DNA from: Ammoniphilus resinae
GTDB taxonomy: Bacteria; Bacillota; Bacilli; Aneurinibacillales; RAOX-1
Reading direction: 5' to 3'
DNA length: 64,000 nt
Assembly: GCF_017873965.1 (NCBI RefSeq)
Contig: NZ_JAGGKT010000011.1
Coordinates: forward strand, 115,174-179,173
Translations under genes and position numbers: made by a program
Shown here: positions 1 through 9,943 of the stretch, piece by piece
Numbering within the stretch: the stretch's first letter is position 1
How the letters are laid out: each line of letters starts with the position of its first letter
Notes under the pieces: generated by a model
Seen by the model: the letters and a program-made list of their open reading frames with translations, nothing else
What the model was told of the DNA's origin: nothing
The model's database searches: none

Positions 1-493
1 TTGCTTCAGCATCTAAGAAGTCACAAACTCTAAATAGAGCTCCTAACATCGCGGTATTAATTTTCGTCTTTTCCTCGAGGGCAATTGATAAGGCATCCAC
101 TACACAAAGAACACCATATTCAAGCTTCAGATCTTTTTTTACTTCTTCAAAGCTTCTGGTCGTGTTGACCAATACGATACTGTCAGGGTGAATTCCACTA
201 AGTACATCTACTGTTTTATACAAAGCCTCATGGAAAACCCCTACAACATGAGGTCTTTCGATTGGACTATGGTCACGCACCTGAACATCTGAATCACAGA
301 ATCGAACAAATGATTTAACCGGGGATCCCTTCTTCTCGGAACCATAAGATGAAAAGTTCATCCCATTCAGCCCAAGCCCCATTACGCCAGCTTCCGCAAG
401 CATTTTCCCTGCTAGGTTGGCACCAAGACCACCGATTGACTCTAAGCGAATTTCAAAAAAACCAAGTTCATTTTGCTTGGGTAAAATCGACAT
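1..493 (-). CDS. 2-oxoacid:ferredoxin oxidoreductase gamma subunit (3'-truncated by window edge)
   Basis: The first 164 residues are visible; the rest lies beyond base 1. The protein opens with MSILPKQNELGFFEIRLES and then the glycine-rich GGLGANLAGKMLAEAG, typical of the gamma domain of pyruvate/2-ketoisovalerate ferredoxin oxidoreductases. The family couples oxidative decarboxylation of 2-oxoacids to ferredoxin reduction; the gamma subunit supports the TPP-binding subunits. The start is ATG at 493 with GGAGG just upstream. The alpha/beta subunits would be expected downstream, outside the window. The substrate cannot be told from this part. Confidence 0.8.
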   Translation of the reverse strand, partial: MSILPKQNELGFFEIRLESIGGLGANLAGKMLAEAGVMGLGLNGMNFSSYGSEKKGSPVKSFVRFCDSDVQVRDHSPIERPHVVGVFHEALYKTVDVLSGIHPDSIVLVNTTRSFEEVKKDLKLEYGVLCVVDALSIALEEKTKINTAMLGALFRVCDFLDAEA

Positions 494-871
494 CTACTTT
501 CCTCCTTGCTCTTTTCAATTCAAGTGTTTCTACTATTAGCACAGTGGAAACACGAATCTCTATTATGAATTTTCAATCAAATAACCTTATGATAAATTAT
601 AACAGATAGTTTTTACCATGACAACAGATTTCTTGAATGCGTTTTACCTTCAGTAAAATCACCTAATCTGGTTAAGAAACAACACGATACACTGCTATGC
701 AACAGGGATTTTCCTGTTATAACACAAGGAGGACAACCCGTTCCTCGTGGAACGAAGTAGTCGAGTCCGTTTAATGAAATAATAAAAACCGGCGCGAGCG
801 CCGGTTTCTTTGGTTTGCAGGATCTTTTCTTTTCCGTTATTGAGGGTGATTGGACTTTTCTCTAATTCCCC
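494..871. other. Intergenic region without a clear gene
   Basis: About 380 bases between the oxidoreductase start and the helicase stop. It holds a terminator (786-807) and, near 728-760, an AGGAGG-like stretch followed by a small hairpin (CGTTCC-TCGT-GGAACG). A very short reading frame starting GTG there has poor ribosome-site spacing, so I do not call it a gene. Confidence 0.5.
786..807 (-). terminator. Rho-independent terminator after the XPB-type helicase gene
   Basis: A perfect 10-bp stem (AAACCGGCGC with GCGCCGGTTT) around a 2-base centre. Read on the minus strand it is followed by a T-rich run, so it best terminates transcription from the helicase gene ending at 872. Confidence 0.8.
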
Positions 872-2533
872 TCATTTAAAAAAGCTCTCGGCATCCAAAA
901 TACGATACTGATACCCCTGTTCAACTAGAAACGTCTGTCTTTTCTGCGAAAATTCCTCTTCTTTACTTTCCTTTGTCACGATAGAATAAAAATGGGATTG
1001 ATTGGAGCCAGTTTTCGGGCGTAGGATTCTGCCTAAGCGCTGTGCCTCCTCTTGCCTTGAGCCAAAGGTTCCGGAAATTTGCAGGGCGACGTTAGCATCT
1101 GGTAAATCCACGGCAAAGTTGGCTACCTTGGAGACAATCAATTGTTTCACATCTTTCTTGCGAAAAGCTTCATAGAGCTGGTCCCTTAGTCCTTGTGGAG
1201 TTTTCCCAGTGATTAAAGGGATTTGCAGATCATCGGCGATTGCCTGCAGCTGTTCAACGTATTGTCCAATGATCAAGATTTGGTCATCTTTGTGCCTACT
1301 AACAATCTCTTTGATAATCTTCTTTTTCTCAGGGTTTTCCGCTGCAACCCTGAATTTTTGTCGGTTTGTGCTGTATATGTACTCTTCTCGAAGTGGGAAG
1401 GGCATGCTTACACGGATTTCTGAACATTGTGCCTTGGCAATCCAACCACTTTTCTCAAGGTCCTTCCAGGGAATATCGTATTTTTTAGGTCCTACGAGGG
1501 TGAATACTTCCTCTTCACAACCATCCTCACGAACCAAGGTTGCGGTTAATCCCAGTCGGCGCTTCGCCTGGATATCAGCCGTCATCCGAAAAACCGGGGC
1601 AGGAAGTAGGTGCACCTCATCGTATATGATTAGCCCCCAATTTCGTTGATTAAACAGATTAATATGCTTATAGTCCCCATCTTTTTGATCACGGTAAGTT
1701 AACATTTGGTAGGTTGTGACTGTAATGGGCTTAACTTCTTTAGCTGCTGCGGTATATTCCCCCACTTCGTCCACACCAAGATTTGTTCGCTGTTGTAATT
1801 CCTTGATCCATTGCCTAACGGAAGTAACATTAGATGTTAAAACCAATGTTTCCATCCCTATTTTGGCCATGGACGCTATGGCGATCACTGTTTTTCCAGC
1901 CCCACAAGGAAGAACCAGTACGCCATTCCCGCCATATACTGAACCGTCTACATAGTAAGCATCCACAGCCTGCTGTTGATATAGCCGTAATTCTGTATTT
2001 TCAAGTCGAATAGATAATGGGGTTCCTTCCAAGTAACCTGCTAGATCCTGTACAGGATATCCTAAGCGAATCAATTCCGTTTTTAGCGTCCCTCTTGACG
2101 AAGGGAGGATTTCTACCTCATATTCCGTTCTTTCTTCGCCCAGAAATCTTCGAATATCCCGATAGGCAAGAATCTCCTGTAGCACAAAGGTAGAACTTGA
2201 TTCTAGCCAAAGTTTCTCGTTCCTCTTCACAAGTTTTAAAAGCCCATACCGCCCAGCGTATTCTCTAATTTCGTGCAACAGTGCTTCAGACACCCCAAAT
2301 TTCGAAAAGCGAACCAATGCTGTACACATGTCACCAGCTTCCAATCCCGTTGCGGCTGCATTCCAGATGCTAAGTGAGGTGATTCGATAAGTATGTATGT
2401 ATTCGGGGCTTTTCACCAATTCGGCAAAAGGAGATATCGCGTTCCTTGCTTCCTCAAATTTGGGGTTCAGGACTTCCAGTAAAAGTGTACGATCACTTTG
2501 AACAATGAGAGGATTTTTCGGCTTAATCTCCAT
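872..2533 (-). CDS. XPB/RAD25-type DNA repair helicase (superfamily 2)
   Basis: A 553-residue protein with Walker A PCGAGKT at 209-215, a DEVH box at 305-308, motif III-like LTATLVRED near 329-337 and a C-terminal motif VI (EEAQRLGRILRP). This layout, with an N-terminal damage-recognition-like region, matches the bacterial XPB helicases found in some Bacillales and actinobacteria. The family unwinds DNA 3' to 5' with ATP. The start is ATG at 2533 with AAGGAGA upstream. It appears monocistronic, with a terminator downstream. The biological role in bacteria is not well settled; a repair role is inferred from the family. Confidence 0.9.
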   Translation of the reverse strand: MEIKPKNPLIVQSDRTLLLEVLNPKFEEARNAISPFAELVKSPEYIHTYRITSLSIWNAAATGLEAGDMCTALVRFSKFGVSEALLHEIREYAGRYGLLKLVKRNEKLWLESSSTFVLQEILAYRDIRRFLGEERTEYEVEILPSSRGTLKTELIRLGYPVQDLAGYLEGTPLSIRLENTELRLYQQQAVDAYYVDGSVYGGNGVLVLPCGAGKTVIAIASMAKIGMETLVLTSNVTSVRQWIKELQQRTNLGVDEVGEYTAAAKEVKPITVTTYQMLTYRDQKDGDYKHINLFNQRNWGLIIYDEVHLLPAPVFRMTADIQAKRRLGLTATLVREDGCEEEVFTLVGPKKYDIPWKDLEKSGWIAKAQCSEIRVSMPFPLREEYIYSTNRQKFRVAAENPEKKKIIKEIVSRHKDDQILIIGQYVEQLQAIADDLQIPLITGKTPQGLRDQLYEAFRKKDVKQLIVSKVANFAVDLPDANVALQISGTFGSRQEEAQRLGRILRPKTGSNQSHFYSIVTKESKEEEFSQKRQTFLVEQGYQYRILDAESFFK

Positions 2534-2594
2534 TAAAAACTGTCTCCTTAGAATGAATGAATTTATTTAATAAGGATAGCATACCCATTAGGGG

Positions 2595-2741
2595 GTGGAA
2601 AACATTACGGAAGAAAATCTCTTTATCTCAAAAATGCTTAATCGCAAATCGGTTCCAGAGGTCGATGGAGAGTTCCAATATGAATTTGCAGTAGATATGG
2701 AATTTGTGCATGTGGAAGACAAGGAAGAGCAGGAGACATGA
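2595..2741 (+). CDS. Small acidic hypothetical protein (48 aa)
   Basis: A 48-codon frame starting GTG inside AGGGGGTGGAAAAC, with many Glu/Asp residues and ending EDKEEQET. It is followed two bases later by a strong terminator in the same direction, which supports a transcribed unit. The start is uncertain: the SD-like AGGGGG abuts the GTG, and a later ATG (codon 14) is possible. I do not recognise a family. It is divergent from the helicase gene. Confidence 0.4.
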   Translation: MENITEENLFISKMLNRKSVPEVDGEFQYEFAVDMEFVHVEDKEEQET

Positions 2742-2742
2742 G

Positions 2743-2766
2743 CAAAGGCTTCTTACGAAGCCTTTG
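2743..2766 (+). terminator. Rho-independent terminator
   Basis: Perfect 10-bp stem CAAAGGCTTC / GAAGCCTTTG with a TTAC loop, then a T-run at 2772-2777. It lies directly after the small frame at 2595-2741 and faces plsC, so it may work for both strands. Confidence 0.8.
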
Positions 2767-2800
2767 TCTCTGTTTTTATTGCATGAAAAGTTTGCGTTCT

Positions 2801-3376
2801 CTACGAGACATCTTCAAGAGAAGCTTTTTTTAACTGTTGAATGGAATTCGCTACTTCTAATGCCACCCCTTCATAATCCGAACTGTTTAAACGAAGGGGT
2901 TCACCAAAAATAATTCCGGCTTTTGCTCCCCATCCCCCTTTTAGACCATAAATATAGGTTGGGATTACTGGCGCCTTACTTTTTCCCACGATAAAACCAA
3001 TTCCTTTCTTTGGCTCCAACATCGTTTCATCCTTAGCGCGCGTCCCTTCAATAAAAATAGAAAATATATGCCCTTTTTGAATCAATTGGAGTGTATGTTT
3101 CAGTGATCTCAAATCAGCACTCCCTCTCTTCACGGGAAAAGAGCCCATTTCCGTTATGATCCACGCGAAAAAACGATTTTTAAAAAGCTCCTCTTTTGCC
3201 ATAATGAACATTTTTCTTGGGGTGTGAACCCCAACCAAAAGCGGATCCCAATTTGATGTGTGATTCATAGCCAAAATACAGCCGCCCTCAGGTATATGCT
3301 CGATCCCTTGGACTTGAATACGAAAACGAATTTTCAGAAACCAATAAACGATAAATCTGATGATTCTGTAAACCAC
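2801..3376 (-). CDS. plsC: 1-acyl-sn-glycerol-3-phosphate acyltransferase
   Basis: Transfers an acyl group to lysophosphatidic acid to make phosphatidic acid in membrane phospholipid synthesis. The protein shows the H-x4-D catalytic block NHTSNWDP, the phosphate-binding block FIEGTRAKD and a hydrophobic N-terminus. I place the start at a GTG with AGGGGAGG seven bases upstream, giving 191 residues beginning MVYRIIRFIVYW, the usual PlsC start. An upstream extension is open but lacks a ribosome site. Confidence 0.87.
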   Translation of the reverse strand: MVYRIIRFIVYWFLKIRFRIQVQGIEHIPEGGCILAMNHTSNWDPLLVGVHTPRKMFIMAKEELFKNRFFAWIITEMGSFPVKRGSADLRSLKHTLQLIQKGHIFSIFIEGTRAKDETMLEPKKGIGFIVGKSKAPVIPTYIYGLKGGWGAKAGIIFGEPLRLNSSDYEGVALEVANSIQQLKKASLEDVS

Positions 3377-3401
3377 TCTCAATCCTCCCCTACCCTTCCA
3401 C

Positions 3402-3516
3402 AGAAGTCGGACCCCAGCCGAAATTTGTACAAAACTATAAATTCCCCCTTCAAAACGGTTCTTCAAAATAAAGGGTAGTTTACTTTATGACAAATCACGA
3501 TTGGAGTCCGACCCCA
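3402..3516. repeat. Two near-identical GTCSGACCCCA boxes 100 bp apart
   Basis: GTCGGACCCCA at 3406-3416 and GTCCGACCCCA at 3506-3516 occur in the same direction in the plsC-LysM gap. They look like ends of a small decayed repeat element, but nothing between them codes for protein. Confidence 0.3.
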
Positions 3517-3571
3517 ATTGTTGTATTTTACTTTCCTCCCGCAGTTTGGTCAATCAGGAAAAATTGAACAG

Positions 3572-4219
3572 CTAATTCGGTGGAAACGGAACTTCAATAA
3601 TTGATCCAGATACTAGTTCTGTTGGATTTTTCAGTTTGTTGTGCTTGGCCAAAAAAGTGGCGAATTTTCCAGTATGATAGTAGGCAAGGGAAATCCGATA
3701 CAATGTCTCCCCTACACCAACCTTATGTTTCATTACTTTTGTATACACTGGTGGTTTCTCCACGGGTTTTGACTCTTCGGCAGCAAGTTGTGACTCCTCG
3801 ACAGTAGGCATGACCGTAGAATTAACAGTTACCGCATCGGCTTTTTCCACCTGGACGGGCTCTATGACAGGTTTAGGTTCGGTCTGTTTCTTCTCAGCCT
3901 CCTCAATATCTAGAGGTTTAGGTTCTGGGGCAGCAACGGGTTCAACCATTGTTGTTTGATTCTGTCCAAACCCAGCAAAGAAATCCTGGTCAATAAACCA
4001 CCAGATCCCACCAACAAGTAATAGGAGTCCCATGGTGATAGGGATCCCCGATTTTAAAGAGGGAAGGGAAAAAGCAGAACGCCTTGCTTTACTATGAACC
4101 TTGCGTCTTGGAGGAATTCCTGCGATTACTTCTTCATCCTCAACATCTTTCTGGTTTATTAATTCTTCTTTTTTCGAATGCTTTATATCTTTTCCTCTTA
4201 AGCGTTTTCTTATTTCCAT
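3572..4219 (-). CDS. LysM-domain membrane protein, YpbE-like
   Basis: A 215-residue protein with a lysine/arginine-rich cytoplasmic N-terminus, one membrane span (ITMGLLLLVGGIWWFI, about 61-76), a long Glu/Pro/Val-rich linker and a C-terminal LysM domain (HKVGVGETLYRISLAYY to the end). LysM binds peptidoglycan N-acetylglucosamine. Its position beside ferredoxin parallels ypbE and fer in B. subtilis. Probably an anchored cell-wall-binding protein; the exact function is unknown. Confidence 0.75.
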   Translation of the reverse strand: MEIRKRLRGKDIKHSKKEELINQKDVEDEEVIAGIPPRRKVHSKARRSAFSLPSLKSGIPITMGLLLLVGGIWWFIDQDFFAGFGQNQTTMVEPVAAPEPKPLDIEEAEKKQTEPKPVIEPVQVEKADAVTVNSTVMPTVEESQLAAEESKPVEKPPVYTKVMKHKVGVGETLYRISLAYYHTGKFATFLAKHNKLKNPTELVSGSIIEVPFPPN

Positions 4220-4939
<720 letters not shown>

Positions 4940-4970
4940 TATTTTGATAGAGCATAGAGTATATAAAAGA

Positions 4971-4995
4971 AAAAAAGACCTCTTTGGTCTTTTTT
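4971..4995 (+). terminator. Rho-independent terminator after ferredoxin
   Basis: Stem AAAAAAGACC / GGTCTTTTTT with a TCTTT loop and further T residues. The A-rich 5' arm allows it to work in both directions, which suits the convergent neighbour ending at 5026. Confidence 0.85.
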
Positions 4996-5025
4996 CTTTT
5001 TAAATCCCATTTTAAGAAGCTTTTT

Positions 5026-6438
5026 TTAATATCCAGAATTCCATTGATAGCTAGGGCGGTAAGTTCCAGTCATATTAAAACTGTTATTAAAGTATCGATC
5101 TAGAATCTTCTGTGTTTCCCACTGCTGATCAGTCATCCCGCCATAAGGTACATTGGAGTTTGATGGGGTAGATGACGGTGAAGTCTGTGTCTGTGTATTT
5201 GGACTCGGCAGCAGAATTCGATCCTTTCCGACCGTTATCTCCATTTTTGACGCATCGTAATTCACCTTTTCCCCTAATGCCTCCGAAATAAATCGAAGGG
5301 GAACCATTGTCTTGCCTTTTATGATCTTCCCAGGTACATCGAGTGATTTTACTTGGCCGTTTACAAAAGCTTGCTGCATTCCTATTGTAAATTTGATCGT
5401 TCTAGTTTCTTTTACTGCGGAAATGGTTCTGGTTTTCTCATCCCACTCCACTGATACCCCGAGCATTTCAAATAACTCACGAAGAGGAACCAGGAACCTC
5501 CCGTTTTCATTAACAGGATTTGTTTTAAAGACAAAAATCCCTCCCGTTGCTGCAGGAACATCCCATGAATTTTCACTTGGGAGTGTTGCCTCTTCACTCC
5601 AGTGACTAGTTGAACGAGGTGTATCTGCCCACTGCTCGGTATATTGTGGTTCAGTCCACTGTTCAGTATATTGTGGTTCAGTCCATTGCTTCGTGTAGGA
5701 TTCGGCTGATTCAGCGGTTACATGAAAATCATACGTATCGTTGACTGTGACCTTCTTTGCTTTGGCATTATAGTTCATCGAACCACCGGCGAACTTGATG
5801 ATAATGTCAATGGGGACAATCGTCAGGTTTCCTTTCTCCTGAACTGCTTTAGGCAGTGTAAAGGAATCCATCTTTTCAGTTTGGATATTAAACTGCACAT
5901 ATTTGTTTAGACCGGGGAAAAAGTAAAGAATTTCCTTTTCCCCCTTGAGCACCGCAATTCCCTTTGGGTCATCCAAAGGCAAAGTGACGAGGCCAAGGTA
6001 ACCTGCGATTTCCTCTACAGGCGCATAAATCACTCCATTCTCGATCACGGGATCCACTGTAAATGATAGGGACTCCCCCAATTCCTCTTGATTCGTGGTC
6101 TCAGCTTCAGTCCATAATTCAGTTGTTTCCGCTTCAATCCATTGTTCTGTAGTTTCCGGCTCCGACCAGACTGAGGTGTTTGATGTTGTTGTGACAGATG
6201 TTTGGTTCTGCGCTATACCATCCTTGCAGTACCACCCCTCCCCTAACGAGAACTTGGCATCTTCACAGCCCAATGCTTTAACCTCATCGTATGTCTTATA
6301 GAAAATCTTTGCGGAACTGGATGGAGACTGAGTTGAAGTCTGCTCAGTGTAGAGCACATCCGACCAAATTTCCGCCGCCATGGTTGACGGAACAACCGTA
6401 AATAAAAAAGCCAGGGATAATGATAAAATTCTTCTCAT
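5026..6438 (-). CDS. Secreted copper amine oxidase N-terminal-domain protein with EQWTEP-type repeats
   Basis: A 470-residue protein with a signal peptide (MRRILSLSLAFLFTVVPSTMAA). It carries two Cu_amine_oxidN1-like domains: one around residues 120-235 and a clearer one around 305-410 (LVPLRELFEMLGVSVEWDE ... MVPLRFISEALGEKVNYD). The segments before each domain are short repeats of the form Y/T-TEQW-x-E-P/A (about 90-115 and 245-290). The C-terminus is Asn/Ser/Gln-rich. These domains occur in secreted wall-associated proteins and are not catalytic by themselves. SD AAGGTGG precedes the ATG. Function unknown. Confidence 0.75.
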   Translation of the reverse strand: MRRILSLSLAFLFTVVPSTMAAEIWSDVLYTEQTSTQSPSSSAKIFYKTYDEVKALGCEDAKFSLGEGWYCKDGIAQNQTSVTTTSNTSVWSEPETTEQWIEAETTELWTEAETTNQEELGESLSFTVDPVIENGVIYAPVEEIAGYLGLVTLPLDDPKGIAVLKGEKEILYFFPGLNKYVQFNIQTEKMDSFTLPKAVQEKGNLTIVPIDIIIKFAGGSMNYNAKAKKVTVNDTYDFHVTAESAESYTKQWTEPQYTEQWTEPQYTEQWADTPRSTSHWSEEATLPSENSWDVPAATGGIFVFKTNPVNENGRFLVPLRELFEMLGVSVEWDEKTRTISAVKETRTIKFTIGMQQAFVNGQVKSLDVPGKIIKGKTMVPLRFISEALGEKVNYDASKMEITVGKDRILLPSPNTQTQTSPSSTPSNSNVPYGGMTDQQWETQKILDRYFNNSFNMTGTYRPSYQWNSGY

Positions 6439-6605
6439 CTATAGACCACCTTCATGAAAGAGTTTGACTTCATTATACTAATCAGCTTCTTACAGTCCTC
6501 TTACAGGACACCAGTATTTAAATATCTAAAAAACAAGGGATTCAAATATCAAACCAACTCGTGTAAGATGTTCTTAAAAACAGTAATTTCTAAAGAGGAA
6601 CAGCA

Positions 6606-8309
6606 ATGGAAGAATGGTATGCACTCTATCTGAATGAAAGCCTGGCCCCATTTCAAAAATATTTGCAAACGAAACTTAATCAATATGGAATAGAGGGAAA
6701 TGATATTGGGTTCGCTCGTGCTCTTTCCCATCTTGGATGCATAGAAATCTATGAAGCCAATGAATTTGCTGTGCAAATTATTCATAGACAAATAAGTGAC
6801 GAGTACAAGGAAGGGATCCTTGTCGGGGCGGATCCGCGAATCCTGGCTGGGTACGCAAGATTTCTCGCCCTCCATTCCGTTTTTCACGGCCAATATAGCG
6901 AGGCAGAGGCCTTCTATCGTGCGGCAAAGATGTATTATCAAAGTTTGGACTTCTTTGAAGACGAAGTTCTCATGCTGCAAGAAGCAAGCTATTGGTATGA
7001 TCTGCTCACAGGGAATTGGGAAGAAGCCTTTGCGGTACTGGCACGCCTAGAGCAGATTAATCAATGGAAACCAAACACCTTTCATCTGGAGATCGAATGT
7101 TTGCGGTTTAGTTTAAGCGTCTACCAGGAGGGCTTCACACGCGAACTAAAAATGAATTTGCCAAATGACTGTGATCTGCGCGTAGTATTTTTCGTAGCTT
7201 CACGAATAAAATTTCTGGCAGGTTTATTGCTAGAGACATTGAATCAAGAAAAAGCCCATCATCATTTCATCGAAAAAATTGAATTATCTCTGCTTCATAT
7301 CGTGTCCGCTTTCCAGCGAAAGGAATGGAGTCAAGTTGCAAAGTTGTTTGCTGAAAACCAAGGAAGAATCCGCTTATGGAAGCACCCATGGTACGTGCAG
7401 TTCATACAGTATTTAAATCAATTTTCTCTATCCGAACATGCCAAAGACCTGTCCCTGCTTTTCGACAAAACCGGGGACACTTTCCCATGGGATCGATCAT
7501 TTTACAAGTACATAAGCGAACTGTCTCAATCTAAGCAACATGTAAGAAAATTTTCTTTCAGCTTGTTCCATCACTTTTCTATACAATACGGGGACGCTCC
7601 ATTAAAAATTTCGGGTTGGGGGAGAAGAAAGGCACCCGAGTTGCTATTATGTTTGCTCATCCAACCCGATCACCAATTATCCAAAGAGCAAATGATCGAG
7701 TTATTATTCCAAACGGATGATTTTCTGAAGGCATCCAATCATCTACATGTCATCATCCATCAACTGAATCGCACCTTCCAGAAAATCATGGATAGTAAAG
7801 TCGATGATTTTAAAATGGTTCAAGTCACCCAAGGAGTGATTCATCTAGATAAGGAATGGCTCGGAGAAATCGATCTCAAACATTATAAAGAACTAATCGA
7901 GGCAGGAAATAAAGAATGGCTGCAAAACCCGAAAGAAGCTGTGATAATTTATGAACAAGCAAGGAAAATTTACCATCCAACTTTTCTCCCGGAATATCTC
8001 TATATTGATTGGCTCAACGATTATCGCGAGGAGTTAAAGGGAACTTTTTACCAGTTGATGCAAAAGCTAATCCAATATTATCAGAGGAAAGAGGATTCAT
8101 CTTCGGTTTGCTTCTTATATGAAGAATTGATTGCCCATAACAGCGAGGAGGAAGAGCATTATCAAAAATACATTTCCTATTTACTGCAAATACAGGAGCA
8201 TTCCAGTGCAAAACATTGGTATGGCCTATATAAAAACATGATGAAAAAAGAATGGGGGGCTACACCCACCTATACCTTGCAACAACTGGCGGGAGAGATC
8301 TTAAAATGA
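6606..8309 (+). CDS. BTAD-type (SARP-like) transcriptional regulator with TPR-like N-terminus
   Basis: 567 residues. The N-terminal ~300 residues are helical and TPR-like. A winged-helix DNA-binding segment begins near residue 333 (SGWGRRKAPELLLCLLIQ ... HLHVIIHQLNRTF), and the C-terminal ~140 residues match the bacterial transcriptional activator domain (LPEYLYIDWLNDYREEL, with paired helices to the end). The family usually activates neighbouring genes. The start follows AAAGAGGAACAGCA. It overlaps the phosphatase gene by four bases (AAATGA), so it is probably the first gene of a four-gene operon. The signal sensed is unknown. Confidence 0.75.
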   Translation: MEEWYALYLNESLAPFQKYLQTKLNQYGIEGNDIGFARALSHLGCIEIYEANEFAVQIIHRQISDEYKEGILVGADPRILAGYARFLALHSVFHGQYSEAEAFYRAAKMYYQSLDFFEDEVLMLQEASYWYDLLTGNWEEAFAVLARLEQINQWKPNTFHLEIECLRFSLSVYQEGFTRELKMNLPNDCDLRVVFFVASRIKFLAGLLLETLNQEKAHHHFIEKIELSLLHIVSAFQRKEWSQVAKLFAENQGRIRLWKHPWYVQFIQYLNQFSLSEHAKDLSLLFDKTGDTFPWDRSFYKYISELSQSKQHVRKFSFSLFHHFSIQYGDAPLKISGWGRRKAPELLLCLLIQPDHQLSKEQMIELLFQTDDFLKASNHLHVIIHQLNRTFQKIMDSKVDDFKMVQVTQGVIHLDKEWLGEIDLKHYKELIEAGNKEWLQNPKEAVIIYEQARKIYHPTFLPEYLYIDWLNDYREELKGTFYQLMQKLIQYYQRKEDSSSVCFLYEELIAHNSEEEEHYQKYISYLLQIQEHSSAKHWYGLYKNMMKKEWGATPTYTLQQLAGEILK

Positions 8310-9943
8310 AATTCAGCAAACTCTTCGTGCCCTTATTTTTTTTATACCTTGGTATCGCTCTTTTCGGTGCGTTGATCATTACTCTGGGAAATCTCTATAT
8401 CAACGGTTCCACCATTGCAAAGCTTTTAAAATACAATTTAAAAGCGATTGCGGTTCAAGTTCTGTTTTTACTCGTTCTTTTTCAAATCTTTTCGTTGGTC
8501 CGCCTGAAAACAATATGGAAGCCCAAGCATTCGGAACAAGTAAAGGATTCGTTGATCTGGCAGCGACTATTATACTTCCCTTCCGAGACGTTTTGGTCGA
8601 TGGTCATATTCGGACTCCTTGCCGGTCCCCTTTTTCACATTTTTGATTTGCTCCTAAGGAGACGCTCTATAGCGATGCTAACCCAATGGGAATGGCTGTC
8701 ACAAATTAAAAGTTTCTTTTATGAACAGGCTATTGTGCTTATGCTAGCCATCCTCTTGTACACGTTTATTCGCCGTTTACTGCGTCCTTATATTTTACAG
8801 CTCCCGGTTGAAACAATGAAAGAAATGAAACCAAGAACGCTTGTTTATCATTTTGCCATTATTTTTTCTTCACTCTTTCTCGTGTCTTTATTTAGCATTT
8901 TGTGGTACATCTTCAACAGGAGCTTACAAGGGAAATCCATTGATTTGTGGGTTTTACTCGCGATAACCGGGTTTATCACGTTATTCTCCTGTTCCATCTT
9001 CACGGTTCATGTACTGGAATTCCGTCGGGAAATCCGCATCTTTATCGATCGAATTTATTCACTATTAAATAGTGAAAGGAAATCGATCCATGCCAAGATT
9101 CCCGTCATGTCTCGGGATGAAACGGGACAACTTAGCCTCGTTTTTAATCGTTTACAAGAACGCATCCAGCATGAATATGAAGATATTGAAAGAGATTTGC
9201 AATTGGCGAATGCCGTTCAGCAAAAATTACTCCCTTCGCCCTATGCGACCTTTGAACACTTCCAAGTAGCTGCTTCATTCCAACCGTACAAAGAAATTGG
9301 CGGGGATTTCTACGATCTCATCCAATTTAGCCCGCAGCGTTTTGCATTCGTCATTGGAGATGTCTCAGGGAAAGGGATGCCCGCAGCGCTTGTGATGTCT
9401 GCCACCCTCGTTTTACTGCGGACTGAAATTAAACGCGGTGGAACACCCGCAGAAATTTTGGAAAGAGTTAACAAAGAACTGGAAGAAATCGTACAGGGAG
9501 AAATGTTTGTCACCTTGGGCCTTGGGATGATTGATACCCAAAATAAGAATTTGAGATACGCTAGTGCAGGTCATCTGGCTCCCTATCTTGTCCGGAACGG
9601 GCAACCCCAGCCACTGAAAGTATCTTCCCTGCCATTAGGGATTGATCCAGATGAAATTTATAGGGAAGAAGAGGTATCACTTTTGGACGGGGACACCCTT
9701 GTTCTGTATACTGATGGATTAATTGAAAATTTCTCGTTAAAAGATTACTCTACAGGATTCGATGCCCTTGAATCCTGGATTAAGCAATGGGACCCTGGAC
9801 TTTCCATTGAAGACAAGCTGCAGCTACTGCTTGCTCAAAGGGCACTTATGCAGAGCCAAGGTACAGAGGATGATTGTACTGTACTGCTTATCGGCTGTGG
9901 CAAGGTGGTGAAAACTAATGAACATCCAAAGCCAATTTGGTGA
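8306..9943 (+). CDS. Membrane SpoIIE/RsbU-type PP2C serine phosphatase
   Basis: 545 residues from the ATG overlapping the previous stop. Six hydrophobic spans lie at about 9-30, 46-64, 95-115, 140-158, 181-203 and 213-237. A HAMP-like linker follows, then a PPM phosphatase with GGDFYD at 332-337, GDVSGKG at 351-357 and a distal YTDGLIENF; these acidic residues bind Mn/Mg. Family members dephosphorylate STAS anti-anti-sigma proteins. Together with the downstream kinase and STAS genes this indicates a membrane-sensing partner switch. The input signal is unknown. Confidence 0.85.
   Translation: MKFSKLFVPLFFLYLGIALFGALIITLGNLYINGSTIAKLLKYNLKAIAVQVLFLLVLFQIFSLVRLKTIWKPKHSEQVKDSLIWQRLLYFPSETFWSMVIFGLLAGPLFHIFDLLLRRRSIAMLTQWEWLSQIKSFFYEQAIVLMLAILLYTFIRRLLRPYILQLPVETMKEMKPRTLVYHFAIIFSSLFLVSLFSILWYIFNRSLQGKSIDLWVLLAITGFITLFSCSIFTVHVLEFRREIRIFIDRIYSLLNSERKSIHAKIPVMSRDETGQLSLVFNRLQERIQHEYEDIERDLQLANAVQQKLLPSPYATFEHFQVAASFQPYKEIGGDFYDLIQFSPQRFAFVIGDVSGKGMPAALVMSATLVLLRTEIKRGGTPAEILERVNKELEEIVQGEMFVTLGLGMIDTQNKNLRYASAGHLAPYLVRNGQPQPLKVSSLPLGIDPDEIYREEEVSLLDGDTLVLYTDGLIENFSLKDYSTGFDALESWIKQWDPGLSIEDKLQLLLAQRALMQSQGTEDDCTVLLIGCGKVVKTNEHPKPIW

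Noticed and set aside
720..770. Tiny reading frame starting GTG after AGGAGG
   Set aside because: Only about 11 codons, 14-base spacing to the SD and no similarity seen.
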